Positions 19,918 to 32,585 of a DNA stretch of 64,000 bases are shown in pieces; positions within the stretch are counted from its first letter, which is position 1; every line of letters starts with the position of its first letter. The position numbers and the translations under genes are program-made. Location: positions 217,642 to 281,641 of the forward strand of contig JAKBNL010000001.1 of NCBI GenBank assembly GCA_021831035.1. Direction: 5' to 3'. The notes beneath the pieces were generated by a model, which worked only from the letters and a program-made list of their open reading frames with translations, searched no databases and had not been told where the DNA came from. Source of the DNA: Actinomycetes bacterium. Its GTDB lineage: Bacteria; Actinomycetota; Acidimicrobiia; Acidimicrobiales; RAAP-2.

Positions 19918-20931
19918 CTACGCGTCGCGCCGCGTGAGCAGGATCGCGCCGACCACGTTGACCCCCAGCGCGTAGAGGGCGAGCACCCCGAGCCCGACCC
20001 ACGGCGAGAAGGCGAAGGGGTTGTGGGGACCGGTGGTGGTGAGGATGGTCGCCCCGATCCGGTCGGGGAGGAACCGGCGGATGTCCTGGCTGAGCGTGGT
20101 GGGTAGCGCCTGGACGATCAGGGGGGCGACGAGGAGGATCCCGACGAAGGTGCTGAGGGCCGCCGCGGTGAAGCGCATCATCGTCGCGAGCCCCAGGGCG
20201 AGCAGGCCGAGGGCCGCGACGAAGAGGCCGCTCCCCACGACCGCGCGCAGCGCCCCCGGGCTCGAGAGGGTCGCGTGGGTGGCCGGGCTCGTGAGGAGGG
20301 CCTGGCCGAGGAAGAACGACGCGAAGGCGACGACCTCGGCGAAGACCACGGCGAGCAGGCCGAAGACGAGGAGCTTGGCCGCGAGGACCCGCAGTCGGCT
20401 CGGCGCCGCGCTGAAGGTGGCCCGGATCGTCCCCGAGGAGTACTCGCCGCTCATCGCGAGCACGCCCAGCGCGCCGACCGCGAACTGGGCGACGAAGATC
20501 CCGATCAGGCTGGTGGCCGTCGGGTCGAACCCGACGTGCTGGAACGACGGCGTCGAGGCCCAGTGCGAGCGCGTCTCGGCCGTCGCGATCGCCGAGATCC
20601 CGAGTCCCAGGGCGACCGTGACGAGGAGGGTCCAGGTGGTCGAGCGCACGGTGCGCAGCTTCGTCCACTCCGCGCGCACCAGGTCGGTGAAGTGGTAGCG
20701 ACCGGGCGGGATCGGCTCGCCGAGGCCGACGGTGGCGAGCGCCGGCCCGGCGCCCGAGGCGGTGGGGGAGGCGACCTCCATCGTCGTGCGGTCCCGGCGG
20801 CGCTGGCGCTGGATGAGCACGACGACGACCACGATCACCACGACCACGACCAGCAGCCCGAGACGCAGACCGTGGCCGGGACCGGCGTGGCGCACGAGGC
20901 CGGCGTGCGCGGCGGCGAGGAGGCCGGTCAC
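19918..20931 (-). CDS. ABC-2 type transporter permease
   Basis: RAEWTKLRTVRSTTWTLLVTVALG, GEYSSGTIRATFSAAPSRLRVLAAKL motif typical of ABC-2 permeases; next to the ATPase. Confidence 0.85.
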   Translation of the reverse strand: MTGLLAAAHAGLVRHAGPGHGLRLGLLVVVVVIVVVVVLIQRQRRRDRTTMEVASPTASGAGPALATVGLGEPIPPGRYHFTDLVRAEWTKLRTVRSTTWTLLVTVALGLGISAIATAETRSHWASTPSFQHVGFDPTATSLIGIFVAQFAVGALGVLAMSGEYSSGTIRATFSAAPSRLRVLAAKLLVFGLLAVVFAEVVAFASFFLGQALLTSPATHATLSSPGALRAVVGSGLFVAALGLLALGLATMMRFTAAALSTFVGILLVAPLIVQALPTTLSQDIRRFLPDRIGATILTTTGPHNPFAFSPWVGLGVLALYALGVNVVGAILLTRRDA

Positions 20932-21863
20932 GGCGCCGCCGCCGGGTGGGGGCCGTCGGTGGCCGCGCCGCGGTACTCGATGCTGGCGTCGGTGAGCTCC
21001 ATGAAGGCCTCCTCGAGGGACGCGCTCTGGGTGGAGAGCTCGTGCAGGGTCGCGCCGAGCGCGGCGGCGACGTCACCCACGTCCGGTGCGTCGAGCCCGC
21101 GGACGCTGAGCGACCCGTCGTCCTCGACGGTGAGCGTGGCGCCCTCGCGCTCCAGGGCCGGGGCCAGCGCCGCCGCCTGGGGGCTGCGCACGCGCACGAA
21201 CTGGTGCGCACTGCGCGCGAGCAGGTCCTCGATGGTGGTCTGCTCGATGAGCCGGCCCCGACCGATGATGACGACCTCGTCGGCCGTGAGGGACATCTCG
21301 CTCATGAGGTGGCTCGAGACGAAGACGGTCCGGCCCTCGCCCGCGAGGCCGCGCAGCAGGTGGCGCACCCAGCGGATCCCGTCGGGGTCGAGGCCGTTGA
21401 CGGGCTCGTCGAAGAGCAGGACGCCCGGGTCACCGAGCAGGGCCGCGGCGATCCCGAGGCGCTGGCCCATGCCGAGGGAGAACTTGCCGGCCCGCTGGTC
21501 GGCGACGGCCGAGAGGCCGACCAGCTCGAGCAGGTCGTCGACGCGGTGCGCGGGCAGGCGGTTGGTCTGGGCGAGCATGGTGAGGTGGGCGCGGGCGGTC
21601 CGGCCGGGGTGGAAGGCCCGCGCCTCGAGCAGCGCCCCCACCTCGCGTAGCGGCCAGCGCAGGTCGCCGAACCGCTGGCCGTTCACGGTGACCGAGCCCC
21701 TCGTGGGGGCGTCCAGGCCCATGATCATGCGCATGGTCGTCGACTTGCCCGAGCCGTTGGGCCCGAGGAAGCCGGTCACGACCCCGGGGCGCACGTCGAA
21801 GGTGAGCCCGTCGACGGCGACCTTCGCGCCGTAGTGCTTGGTCAGTCCGCGGGCCTCGATCAC
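20928..21863 (-). CDS. ABC transporter ATP-binding protein
   Basis: GPNGSGKSTTMRMIMGL Walker A, FSLGMGQRLGIAAALLGDPGVLLFDEPVNGLDPDG signature/Walker B. Confidence 0.95.
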   Translation of the reverse strand: MIEARGLTKHYGAKVAVDGLTFDVRPGVVTGFLGPNGSGKSTTMRMIMGLDAPTRGSVTVNGQRFGDLRWPLREVGALLEARAFHPGRTARAHLTMLAQTNRLPAHRVDDLLELVGLSAVADQRAGKFSLGMGQRLGIAAALLGDPGVLLFDEPVNGLDPDGIRWVRHLLRGLAGEGRTVFVSSHLMSEMSLTADEVVIIGRGRLIEQTTIEDLLARSAHQFVRVRSPQAAALAPALEREGATLTVEDDGSLSVRGLDAPDVGDVAAALGATLHELSTQSASLEEAFMELTDASIEYRGAATDGPHPAAAP

Positions 21864-21957
21864 CGGACACCTCCTCGGCGCAAGCCTAGGAACCCCCGGC
21901 CGGCGCCTCTATGGGGGATAACCCTGACGTCCGTCGGCGCGGTCCCGCCCCTGACCG

Positions 21958-24135
21958 TCACTCTTCGGTCGCCTCGACGGCGACGTGGGGGACGATCCGC
22001 TCGAGCCAGCGCGGCATCCACCAGTTCGCCCGGCCGATGTAGTGCATCAGCGACGGCACGAGCACGGTGCGGATGATGAAGGCGTCGATGACGACGGCCC
22101 CACCGAGGCCGATGCCGAACTCGGCGATGATGCGCTGGCCGCCGAAGGCGAAGGAGAAGAAGACCGAGACCATCACCAGGGCCGCCGCGGTGATGACCCG
22201 CCCGGTGTTGGCCTGGCCGCGCACGATCGCCTCCTCGTTCGAGCCGGTGTTGAGCCACTCCTCGTGCATGCGCGACACCAAGAAGACCTGGTAGTCCATG
22301 GAGAGGCCGAAGAGGATCGCGATCATGATGATCGGCAGGAACGACTCGACCGGCCCGGTGCCCGCGCGAATCAGCGAGGAGCCCCAGCCCCACTGGAAGA
22401 CCGCCACGACGAGGCCGAAGGAGGCGCCGACGGCGAGCAGGTTCATGATCGCGGCGACGAGGGGGATCAGCAGGCTGCGGAAGGCGACCATGAGGAGCAG
22501 GCAGCCCAAGAGCACGATCACCCCCACGAAGAGGGGCAGCTTCGAGCCGAGCACCTGGGCGAAGTCGGCGAAGATCGCGGTGATGCCGCCGACGTAGATC
22601 GCGGTGTGGCTGGCGTGGGTGGCCCGGGGGATGTAGTGGTCGCGCAGCCGGTTGATGAGGTCGGTCGTCTGGATCGACTGGGGGCTCGTCGTGGGCACGA
22701 CGGTGATGATGCCCACGGTGTGGCTGGGGTTCTCGTAGAGGGGGAGCACCGAGGCGACGCCGGGGTCGTGGGCGAGTCGTCGGTCGAGCGCCGTCATGGC
22801 GGCCGTGTCCTGGGGCCCGCGGATCGCCCCCACGACGCTGAGCGGCCCGTTGAAGCCCGGCCCGAATCCCCGGGCGAGCAGGTCGTAGGCCTGGCGGGTC
22901 GTCGAGCCCACCGGGTCCGTCCCCTGGTCCGAGCTGCCCAGGCGCAGCGAGAAGAAGGGCACGACGAAGAGGACGATGAGCCCCAGGGCGAGGGCGCTCA
23001 GCACCCGGGGGTGGTTCGAGACGAAGCGAGACCAGCGCTGCCAGGGCCCGCTGGGCAGGGCCGGCTCGGGGCCGTGCTCGGCGAGGTGCCGGCGCTCGCG
23101 CCGGCTGAGCACGCGGCGTCCGATGATCGCGACGAGCGCGGGCAGGAGGGTCACCGAGGCGAGCATGGTGACGAGCACGGCGAGGGTGGCCATCACGGCG
23201 ACGCCGTTCAAGAACGAGAGGCGCAAGATGAGCATGCCCAACAACGCGACGCACACCGTCGAGCCGGCGAAGAGCACCGCCCGCCCCGAGGTGTTGATCG
23301 CGGTCACGATCGCGTCCTCGGCGTCCGCGCCGCGCTTGAACTCTTGACGGGCGCGGGTGATGATGAACAGCGCGTAGTCGATGCCGACGCCGAGGCCGAT
23401 CAGCGAGCCCAGGATCGGGGCGAACTGGGCGATGGCGACGCCGTGGCTCAGCAGCTCGCCCGCGGCGAGCGCCACCCCGAGGGCGAAGAGCGCCACCCCG
23501 AGGGGGAGCAGCATCGCGAGGAACGAGCCGAAGGCGAGCACCAGCACGACGGCGGTGAGCGCGAGGCCGATCACCTCGCCCTTGCTCGACGACGGCGAGG
23601 AGGCCTGGCCGAAGGCGTTGCCCCCGAAGTAGACCCCGAGGTGGGGCGATCTCATCGTGAGGGCCTGGGCCTCGATCGCCTGGATCTGGGCGGTGCGCAG
23701 CTTGAAGCCGGGCAGCGCGAAGTGGACGACGGCGTAGGCGATCGTGCCGTCCTTCGAGACCTGGGTCGCGCCGGCGCACGCCCCCGAGGGGAGCCGCTCG
23801 CCCGCGAAGGGGGCGCTACAGAAGGGCGAGACGACGCTCGCCACCACCGGCTGGCGGGCGACGGCGGCCAGCGCGGCCTGGACGGCGCGCTCGTGGTCGG
23901 CGACGGTGCCCCTCGTCGCGTGGATCACGATCTGGTCGGTGTCGCCGGCCTGGCCCGGGAAGGCCGTCTTCAACAGGTCGAGCGCGTGGGTCGAGTTGGT
24001 CCCGGGCAGGGTGAAGGTGTTGGCGTAGGCCGAGCCCGCCGCGCGGGCCGCGGCGTTGGTCCCGACGAAGAGCAGCACCCAGACGAGCAGGACGACCCAA
24101 CGGTGGCGGACGCAGAGGCGGGCGAGGTTCTTCAC
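21958..24135 (-). CDS. MMPL/RND family transporter
   Basis: VKNLARLCVRHRWVVLLVWVLL start, GLGVGIDYALFIITRARQE, GLSMDYQVFLVSRMHEE motifs; GTG start inferred inside the longer ORF. Confidence 0.9.
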   Translation of the reverse strand: MKNLARLCVRHRWVVLLVWVLLFVGTNAAARAAGSAYANTFTLPGTNSTHALDLLKTAFPGQAGDTDQIVIHATRGTVADHERAVQAALAAVARQPVVASVVSPFCSAPFAGERLPSGACAGATQVSKDGTIAYAVVHFALPGFKLRTAQIQAIEAQALTMRSPHLGVYFGGNAFGQASSPSSSKGEVIGLALTAVVLVLAFGSFLAMLLPLGVALFALGVALAAGELLSHGVAIAQFAPILGSLIGLGVGIDYALFIITRARQEFKRGADAEDAIVTAINTSGRAVLFAGSTVCVALLGMLILRLSFLNGVAVMATLAVLVTMLASVTLLPALVAIIGRRVLSRRERRHLAEHGPEPALPSGPWQRWSRFVSNHPRVLSALALGLIVLFVVPFFSLRLGSSDQGTDPVGSTTRQAYDLLARGFGPGFNGPLSVVGAIRGPQDTAAMTALDRRLAHDPGVASVLPLYENPSHTVGIITVVPTTSPQSIQTTDLINRLRDHYIPRATHASHTAIYVGGITAIFADFAQVLGSKLPLFVGVIVLLGCLLLMVAFRSLLIPLVAAIMNLLAVGASFGLVVAVFQWGWGSSLIRAGTGPVESFLPIIMIAILFGLSMDYQVFLVSRMHEEWLNTGSNEEAIVRGQANTGRVITAAALVMVSVFFSFAFGGQRIIAEFGIGLGGAVVIDAFIIRTVLVPSLMHYIGRANWWMPRWLERIVPHVAVEATEE

Positions 24136-24175
24136 GAGGCCTTCTCGGGGGGACGGACCGGTACGGTGGAGGAAG

Positions 24176-24946
24176 ATGAAGTCTAGGGGTGAGAGGGCGG
24201 GTCGGACGGAGGACGGACGCCACCGCTTTCCCGGCCACGAGTACCCCCAGGTGATACCCGAGCCCGACGAGGTGCGTCCCGGGGGGCGCCCCCCCTGGGC
24301 CGACCTCGATCCGGCGGCTCGGCGGGGACTGACGGTGGAGCGGGTGGCCCACGCCCTCGCCCGGCGGGGCCAGGACGGCGCCCCGCCCGAGCCCGCCGCG
24401 CCCCGCGCGTCGGTCCTCGTGGCGCTCTTCGACGAGGGCGGTGAGGCCCAGGTCGTGCTCACGCGCCGGGCCCGGAACCTGCGGGCCCATCGCGGCGAGG
24501 TGGCCCTGCCGGGGGGGCGCCGCGAGGTCGGGGAGTCACCCTGGGAGACGGCGCTGCGCGAGGCGGAAGAGGAGGTCGGCCTCGATCCCGCGGCCGTGCG
24601 CCCCCTGGGCTGGCTCGCCCCCCTCTCGACCCGGGTGGCGTCGGGGGCGATCGTGCCGCTGGTGGGGGCGCTCGCGAGCCGACCCTCGCTCGAGGCCCAG
24701 CCCGACGAGGTCGAGCGCGTCTTCACCGTCGCCCTGACCGACCTGCTCGCCGAGGGCGCGTTCTTGGAGGAGCGCTGGCGCCGTGAGGGGCTGGCCGGCC
24801 TCGACGACGAGGGCTTCGTCCCCATCTACTTCTACCGCGTGCCGGGGGACCTGCTCTGGGGGGCGACGGCCCGGGTCCTGACCGACCTGCTCTCGATGGT
24901 CGTGGAGGACCTCGCGCTCGGCGACCCGCGACGGACCGGCGGGTAG
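24176..24946 (+). CDS. NUDIX hydrolase (CoA-pyrophosphatase-like)
   Basis: LRAHRGEVALPGGRREVGESPWETALREAEEEVGLD Nudix box; exact start uncertain. Confidence 0.85.
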   Translation: MKSRGERAGRTEDGRHRFPGHEYPQVIPEPDEVRPGGRPPWADLDPAARRGLTVERVAHALARRGQDGAPPEPAAPRASVLVALFDEGGEAQVVLTRRARNLRAHRGEVALPGGRREVGESPWETALREAEEEVGLDPAAVRPLGWLAPLSTRVASGAIVPLVGALASRPSLEAQPDEVERVFTVALTDLLAEGAFLEERWRREGLAGLDDEGFVPIYFYRVPGDLLWGATARVLTDLLSMVVEDLALGDPRRTGG

Positions 24947-24986
24947 ATTGGGGCCCACGCCCCTATCCACGACAGGCGGAGGACCC

Positions 24987-26146
24987 ATGGCGGAAGTGGA
25001 GATCGGCATCTTCAAGACGGCGCGTCAGGCCTACGGCTTCGACGACATCGCGATCGTGCCCAGCCGGCGCACGCGCGACCCCGAGGACGTCGACATCTCC
25101 TGGCAGATCGACGCCTACAAGTTCGAGATCCCCGTGCTCGGCTCGGCGATGGACGGCGCGATCTCGCCCACGACGGCGATCGAGCTCGGCCGGCTCGGCG
25201 GGCTCGGCGTCTTGAACCTCGAGGGCCTGTGGACGCGCTACGAGGACCCGACCCCCCTGTTCGAGGAGATCGCCGAGCTCGACGACGACAAGGCCACCGC
25301 CCGCATGCAGCAGATGTACCTGGAGCCGGTGAAGCTCGAGCTCGTCGCCGAGCGGATCCGCCAGCTCAAGGAGGCCGGCATCGTGACCTCAGCCTCGGTG
25401 ACCCCCGCCAAGACCGACTGGATGTCGAAGACCATCATCGACGCGGGCCTCGACATCCTGGTCATCCAGGGCACCGTCGTCTCGGCCGAGCACGTGTCGA
25501 AGTCGGGCGAGCCGCTCAACCTGAAGAAGTTCATCCGCGAGTTCGAGATCCCCGTGATCGTGGGGGGCTGTGCCAGCTACCAGGCCGCCCTGCACCTGAT
25601 GCGCACCGGCGCGGCCGGTGTGCTCGTGGGGGTCGGGCCGGGCAACGCCTGCACCAGCCGGGGCGTGCTCGGGATCGGCGTGCCCCAGGCCACGGCCATC
25701 GCCGACGTCGCGGGCGCGCGGATGCGCCACCTCGACGAGACCGGCGTCTACGTCCACGTCATCGCCGACGGCGGCATGAGCAAGGGCGGCGACATCGCCA
25801 AGGCCATCGCCTGCGGGGCCGACGCGGTGATGATCGGCTCGCCGCTCACCAGCGCCGTCGAGGCCCCGGCCCGCGGCTACCACTGGGGGATGGCCACCTT
25901 CCACCCGACGCTCCCGCGCGGGACGCGGGTGCGCACCCAGGTCCGCGGGACGCTAAAGGAGATCCTGCTCGGCCCGGCCCACGAGAACGACGGGCGGCTC
26001 AACCTGATGGGGGCGCTGCGCACCTCGATGGCCACCTGCGGCTACGAGAGCCTGAAGGAGTTCCAGAAGGCCGAGATCATGCTGGCCCCGGCCCTGCAGA
26101 CCGAGGGCAAGGCGCTCCAGCGCTCCCAGGGCGTGGGCATGGGGCA

Positions 26147-26150
<4 letters not shown>
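24987..26150 (+). CDS. guaB3: GuaB3-type IMP dehydrogenase family protein
   Basis: [66 protein letters not shown]; upstream of guaA. Confidence 0.9.
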
Positions 26151-27684
<1,534 letters not shown>

Positions 27685-27688
<4 letters not shown>

Positions 27689-29955
27689 GCGGCGGCCGGT
27701 TCAGCGACGCCGGGCTGTGGGGCGACCCCGCGCCGGCCGGGCGCCCCGATCCGGCGACGCTCCTCGAGGGGCTGACGGCGCCCCAGCGCGCGGCCGTGAC
27801 CCACCGGGGCGGGCCCCTGCTCGTCGTCGCCGGCGCCGGGTCGGGCAAGACCCGGGTCCTCACCCGGCGCATCGCCCACCTGCTCGCCACCGGCGACGCC
27901 GAGCCCCACCAGGTCATGGCGATCACCTTCACCAACAAGGCGGCCGACGAGATGCGCCGACGCGTGGTCGAGCTCGTCGGCGCCGACGTCGAGCGGATGT
28001 GGGTCTCGACCTTCCACTCGGCCTGTCTGCGCATGCTGCGCAGCCACGCCGACGTGCTCGGCTACGAGCGGGGGTTCACGATCTACGACGCGGGTGACGC
28101 GCAGACCGCCGTCGAGCTCATCATGCGCGAGCGGGGACTCGATACCAAGCGCCTCGCCCCGCGCAGCGTCGCGGCGGGCATCTCCGCGGCGAAGAACGAG
28201 ATGGTCTCGCCCGAGCGCTACGCGGCCGTCTACGGCGACGACCCCGTGCGCCGGCGCATCGCCGAGGTCTACCAGCTCTACGTCGAGCGGTTGCGCCGGG
28301 CGAACGCCATGGACTTCGACGACCTCCTGGTCAACGCCGTGGCGATGCTGGCGCGCGACGAGCACGTGCGCCGCGCCTACCAGCACCGCTTCACCCACCT
28401 GCTGGTGGACGAGTTCCAGGACACCAACGGGGTGCAGAACGAGCTCGTGATGACCCTCGCGGCCGAGCACCGGAACCTGTGCGTGGTCGGTGACTCGGAC
28501 CAGTCGATCTACCGCTTCCGCGCGGCCGACGTGCGCAACATCCTGCTGTTCGAGTCCCGCTTCCCCGACGCGACGGTCGTCGTGCTCGAGCAGAACTTCC
28601 GCTCGACCCAGGTGATCCTCGACGCCGCCAACGCCGTCATCGCGAGGAACCCCAGCCGTCACCCCAAGAACCTCTTCACCGACGGGGACGCCGGCGAGCG
28701 GATCCGCCTCTACCGGGCGGCCGACGAGTACGACGAGGGCCGCTTCATCGCGAGCGAGCTGCGCCGGCTGCGCGCCGCGGCCGGGCTCGACTGGCGCGAG
28801 ATGGCCGTCTTCTACCGGACCAACGCCCAGAGTCGCGTGCTCGAAGAGGAGCTCCTGCGCGCGAGCGTCCCCTACCGGGTCATCGCCGGCACCCGCTTCT
28901 ACGACCGCAAGGAGGTGAAGACGGCGCTCGCCTACGCGCGCCTCGTGGTCAACCCCCGCGACGAGGCCTCGGCCCGGCGGGTCGTCAACGAGCCGCGCCG
29001 GGGCGTCGGCGACGCCGCCCAGGCGAAGATCGGCGCCTACGCCGCCGAGCACGGCCTCTCCTTCGCCGAGGCGACCGCCCGCGGGGCGGCCGCGGGTCTC
29101 ACCGGCCGGGCGCTCGCGGGCTGCGACCGCTTCGCCTTCATGCTCGATGAGCTGCGGGCCCTCGCCAACGACCTCTCCCCGCGCGAGATGATCGACGCCA
29201 TCGTGCGCGAGTCGGGCCTGGGCGACGCCCTGCGCGCCGAGGGGTCCGACGAGGCCTACTCGCGCCTGGAGAACCTCGGGGAGCTCGCGAGCGCGGCCGC
29301 GCAGTACGAGTCGCTGCTCGACTTCGTCGAGCGCGTCGCCCTGGTGGCCGACTCCGACCAGCTCGGCGCGGGGGAGGGCGCGGTCTCCTTGATGACCCTG
29401 CACGTCGCCAAGGGGCTCGAGTTCCCCGCCGTCGTCATCGCCGGCCTCGAGGAGACGATCTTCCCCCACGCCCGGGCCCTCGCCGACGACGCCGAGCTCG
29501 AAGAGGAGCGCCGGCTCTGCTACGTGGGCCTGACCCGGGCGATGCGCCACCTCACCCTCACCCACGCCTGGACCCGCACCATGTGGGGTCGGCTCACCGA
29601 GGCCATCCCGAGCCGGTTCCTCCAGGAGGTGCCGCCCGAGCTCGTGACCGACCTCTCGAGCGTGGCGCCCACGCGCCGGTCGAGCTTCGCCCTCGACGAG
29701 GACGGCTTCGCCGGACGCCAGAGCGAGTTCGCCCAGGGCCGGGCCTTCGGCGCGGGCGCCGCGCCGCCGGTGCGCTCCACCGGGGCCGAGACGCTCGGGC
29801 TGGCCGTCGGCGAGCGCGTCGTGCACGAGCGCTACGGCCCCGGGGTCGTCACCGCGACCGAGGGGGAGGGCCGACACGCGCGGGCGACCGTCGCCTTCGA
29901 GTCGCACGGGGTGAAGCACCTGGTTCTCGCGATGACGCCGCTGCGTCGCGCCTGA
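27685..29955 (+). CDS. pcrA: UvrD/PcrA-type ATP-dependent DNA helicase
   Basis: [52 protein letters not shown]-term [14 protein letters not shown]. Confidence 0.95.
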
Positions 29956-29960
29956 TGGGA

Positions 29961-29976
29961 TAAGTCCTCGCTAAGA
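29961..29976 (+). promoter_or_regulatory. Candidate tandem-repeat operator (copy A)
   Basis: TAAGTCCTCGCTAAGA: TAAG direct repeat with 11-bp period; 15/16 identical to 60442-60457; 42 bp upstream of the 30019 gene. Confidence 0.45.
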
Positions 29977-30018
29977 ATTCCCGATGGCCCGCGTAGACCC
30001 CCGCGCGGTCCTGGGAGA

Positions 30019-31320
30019 ATGGCGAGCGTGTCTAGCGCTCCCCCGACGCAGCGACCCTCCCGAGCCGGCTACAGCGTCCCCTCGCGGCGCCGGCCCCCGG
30101 CCGGCCGGGGCCGCTACCGCCGGCGCCGACCGCCCTACGTCTACTGGATCCGCCGAGCCTTCGTCGTGGTGAGCGTGCTGATCCTGATCGTCGTGCTCTA
30201 CCTCGGGGTCACCCTGGTCCAGGCGCTCGGCAACCCCTCGCTCGGCGTCTCCTACCTCGCCCGCGCGGCCGAGTGGAGCCGTAGCCACGGGCTCGGCCCC
30301 GTGGTGCTCTGGGCCGAGAAGGAGTACTACGCCCTCAACCCGCCCAAGGTCGGTGGTGCGCCCGCGGCGAACGCCTTCGGCAACTCGGCGACCAAGTCGG
30401 GCGGTACCACCACCCGGGTGACGGCCCACGGCGAGACGTACCTGCCCGCCCCGGCGCGCATGACCTCCCCGGCCGGCACGTGGCTGCCCGGCGAGGGCGT
30501 CTGGCACCCGGTGGGCCGGCGCAGCGCCGACGGGATCCCGGCTATCTACGAGGCCTTCGTGCGCCCCAACAAGGTCAACACGAGCTACGTGGTCGGCGTC
30601 GCCTGGATGGACCCGAAGCTCCTCAAGGCGCAGCTCTACTCGGGCTCCTACATCCCCGGCGGCGGGCCCTACAAGTACAGCGCGCCCATCTCGGCCAGGG
30701 CCTCCGAGAGCCTGGTGGCCGCCTTCAACGCGGGCTTTCGCATGCAGGACGCCCAGGGTGGCTACTTCACCCAGGGCAAGACGATCATCCCGCTGCGCAC
30801 CGGCGCGGCCTCGGTCGTCGTGTACAAGAACGGCGACATGACCGTGGGCTCGTGGAACCGCGACGTCCACATGACCAAGCAGGTCGCCTCGGTGCGCCAG
30901 AACCTCCGGCTGATCGTGATCAACGGCCGACCGGTGCCGGGGCTCGACAACGCCAACTACATCAACTGGGGGGCGACCCTCGGTGGCTCCTACGCGGTGT
31001 GGCGCTCGGGGCTCGGGGTGACCAAGGACGGGGCCCTCGTCTACGTCGGCGGGCCGAGCCTGTCGATCTCGGACCTGGCGAACGTGCTGGTGCACGCCGG
31101 GGCGGTGCGCGCGATGGAGCTGGACATCAACACCGACTGGGTCCAGTTCTCCTCCTACCAGGGACCCCTCGGCAAGCCGATCAACGGCGGGAACGGGACC
31201 GACCTGCTGAGCTCGATGAACGGCGACCCGTCACGGTTCTTCGCCAGCTGGTGGAACCGGGACTTCTACACGATGTCGCTGCGCCCCTCGGACATGGTCG
31301 TCCAGGCGAAGAAGAAGTAG
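30019..31320 (+). CDS. Membrane-anchored phosphodiester glycosidase (NAGPA-like) family protein
   Basis: N-terminal TM helix; SLVAAFNAGFRMQDAQGGYFTQGK, VVYKNGDMTVGSWNRD, LVIVINGRPVPGLD-type, AMELDINTDWVQFSSY motifs. Confidence 0.8.
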   Translation: MASVSSAPPTQRPSRAGYSVPSRRRPPAGRGRYRRRRPPYVYWIRRAFVVVSVLILIVVLYLGVTLVQALGNPSLGVSYLARAAEWSRSHGLGPVVLWAEKEYYALNPPKVGGAPAANAFGNSATKSGGTTTRVTAHGETYLPAPARMTSPAGTWLPGEGVWHPVGRRSADGIPAIYEAFVRPNKVNTSYVVGVAWMDPKLLKAQLYSGSYIPGGGPYKYSAPISARASESLVAAFNAGFRMQDAQGGYFTQGKTIIPLRTGAASVVVYKNGDMTVGSWNRDVHMTKQVASVRQNLRLIVINGRPVPGLDNANYINWGATLGGSYAVWRSGLGVTKDGALVYVGGPSLSISDLANVLVHAGAVRAMELDINTDWVQFSSYQGPLGKPINGGNGTDLLSSMNGDPSRFFASWWNRDFYTMSLRPSDMVVQAKKK

Positions 31321-31569
31321 ACCGCTCGAGGCACCGGCGCCCGGTGCGCGGAGACCGGGGGGGGCGCCGACGCGTCTCGGGGGACCGCCCACGAGGGCGC
31401 CACGGCGGGGACGGCTCCTCGCGGACCGCGGACGATCCGGCGCCCGACGGTGGCGCGGGCCCTCACCCCGACCGAGCGCCTCGAGGGCCCCGTCGCGGGG
31501 GCGCCCCTCGTCGCCACGGACCGGTCACCGCGCGGCGGCCAGCCGAGCCCCGGCGGACCGGTGGGGCGA

Positions 31570-32508
31570 CTACTTCTTCACGACCGCCTCGACGGTCTGG
31601 GCCAGGAGGGCCTGACCGGCGACGCTCGGGTGGACGCCGCACCCGGTGAACGTCGTGCCCGAGAAGAGTCGGGTGAGCAGGCCCGCGGCGCAGCTGTCGC
31701 CGGCGGAGTACTGCGCGGCCTGCTCGAAGGCGCCGTAGCCGTCGGCGATCTCCACGCTGAAGCCCGCACCGCCGGCGTCGAGGGCCTTGTTGAGGTAGGT
31801 GCTGGCGACGCTGTCGAGGGGGTTGGCGTAGCTCGTGGCGTAGTAGTTGACCAGGACGATCTGGCCCGTGTAGTGGGCGGTGACCCGCAGCGCCCGCACG
31901 ATGGTGTGCACGTTGGCCGTGACCGTCGAGAGCACCGGGGCGAGCTCGGACGCGGACACGCACTGGTCCGCCGTCGTCTCTTGACAGATGAAGCCGTCGT
32001 TGGCACCGATCATGAGGGTGACCAGGGTGGTGCGCGGGTGCGTGCGCAGGTACGCCAGCGCGAAGGCCATCTGGCTGCCCGCGTAGCTCACGTGGAGCGG
32101 GTAGAGCGTCCGGTAGCCGCCGGGTTGGAGGGTCCCGGTCGCGCTGGGGTGATTCTCGCACCCGTTGCTCAAGGCGCTCGCGTTCAAGAAGCTCGACGAG
32201 GTCTCACCCGGGCAGGCGGCGTTGGCCAGGTGGAGGCCGAGGGCGCTCGCGACGAACTCGGGGAAGCCGACGAAGTTGGCCGCGGAGCTGTAGTCGGGCG
32301 CGGGCACGGTCGTCGACTCGCGGTAGCCGAAGGACACCGAGTCGCCGAGCGCCAGGTAGTCGCTCCCGGGCGTCACGACGTTGACCGGGAAGTGGTGTCG
32401 CCCGCCCCGGGCACTCGACGCCCCCGCTGACGCCCCGGTGAGGAGGGTCGCGGCGAGCACCACCGCCGCCACGGCACGACGCGACACGATCCACGCAGAG
32501 ACTCTCAC
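31570..32508 (-). CDS. Secreted SGNH/GDSL-family esterase/lipase
   Basis: Signal peptide; DYLALGDSVSFGY (GDS), MIGANDGFIC (GxND), GVHPSVAGQALLA (DxxH-like) blocks. Confidence 0.88.
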   Translation of the reverse strand: MRVSAWIVSRRAVAAVVLAATLLTGASAGASSARGGRHHFPVNVVTPGSDYLALGDSVSFGYRESTTVPAPDYSSAANFVGFPEFVASALGLHLANAACPGETSSSFLNASALSNGCENHPSATGTLQPGGYRTLYPLHVSYAGSQMAFALAYLRTHPRTTLVTLMIGANDGFICQETTADQCVSASELAPVLSTVTANVHTIVRALRVTAHYTGQIVLVNYYATSYANPLDSVASTYLNKALDAGGAGFSVEIADGYGAFEQAAQYSAGDSCAAGLLTRLFSGTTFTGCGVHPSVAGQALLAQTVEAVVKK

Positions 32509-32585
32509 GAGGTCCCTCCTTAGCTAGTCACCCCAGACTAACGAGCGGGGGGTGTCGGCTCCGGGCGGCCGGCGGTCCCGACCCC

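Noticed and set aside
21985-24186. 733-aa plus-strand ORF antisense to the MMPL transporter
   Set aside because: Asp/Glu/Arg/Gly-biased shadow frame; the MMPL protein on the opposite strand has clear family motifs.
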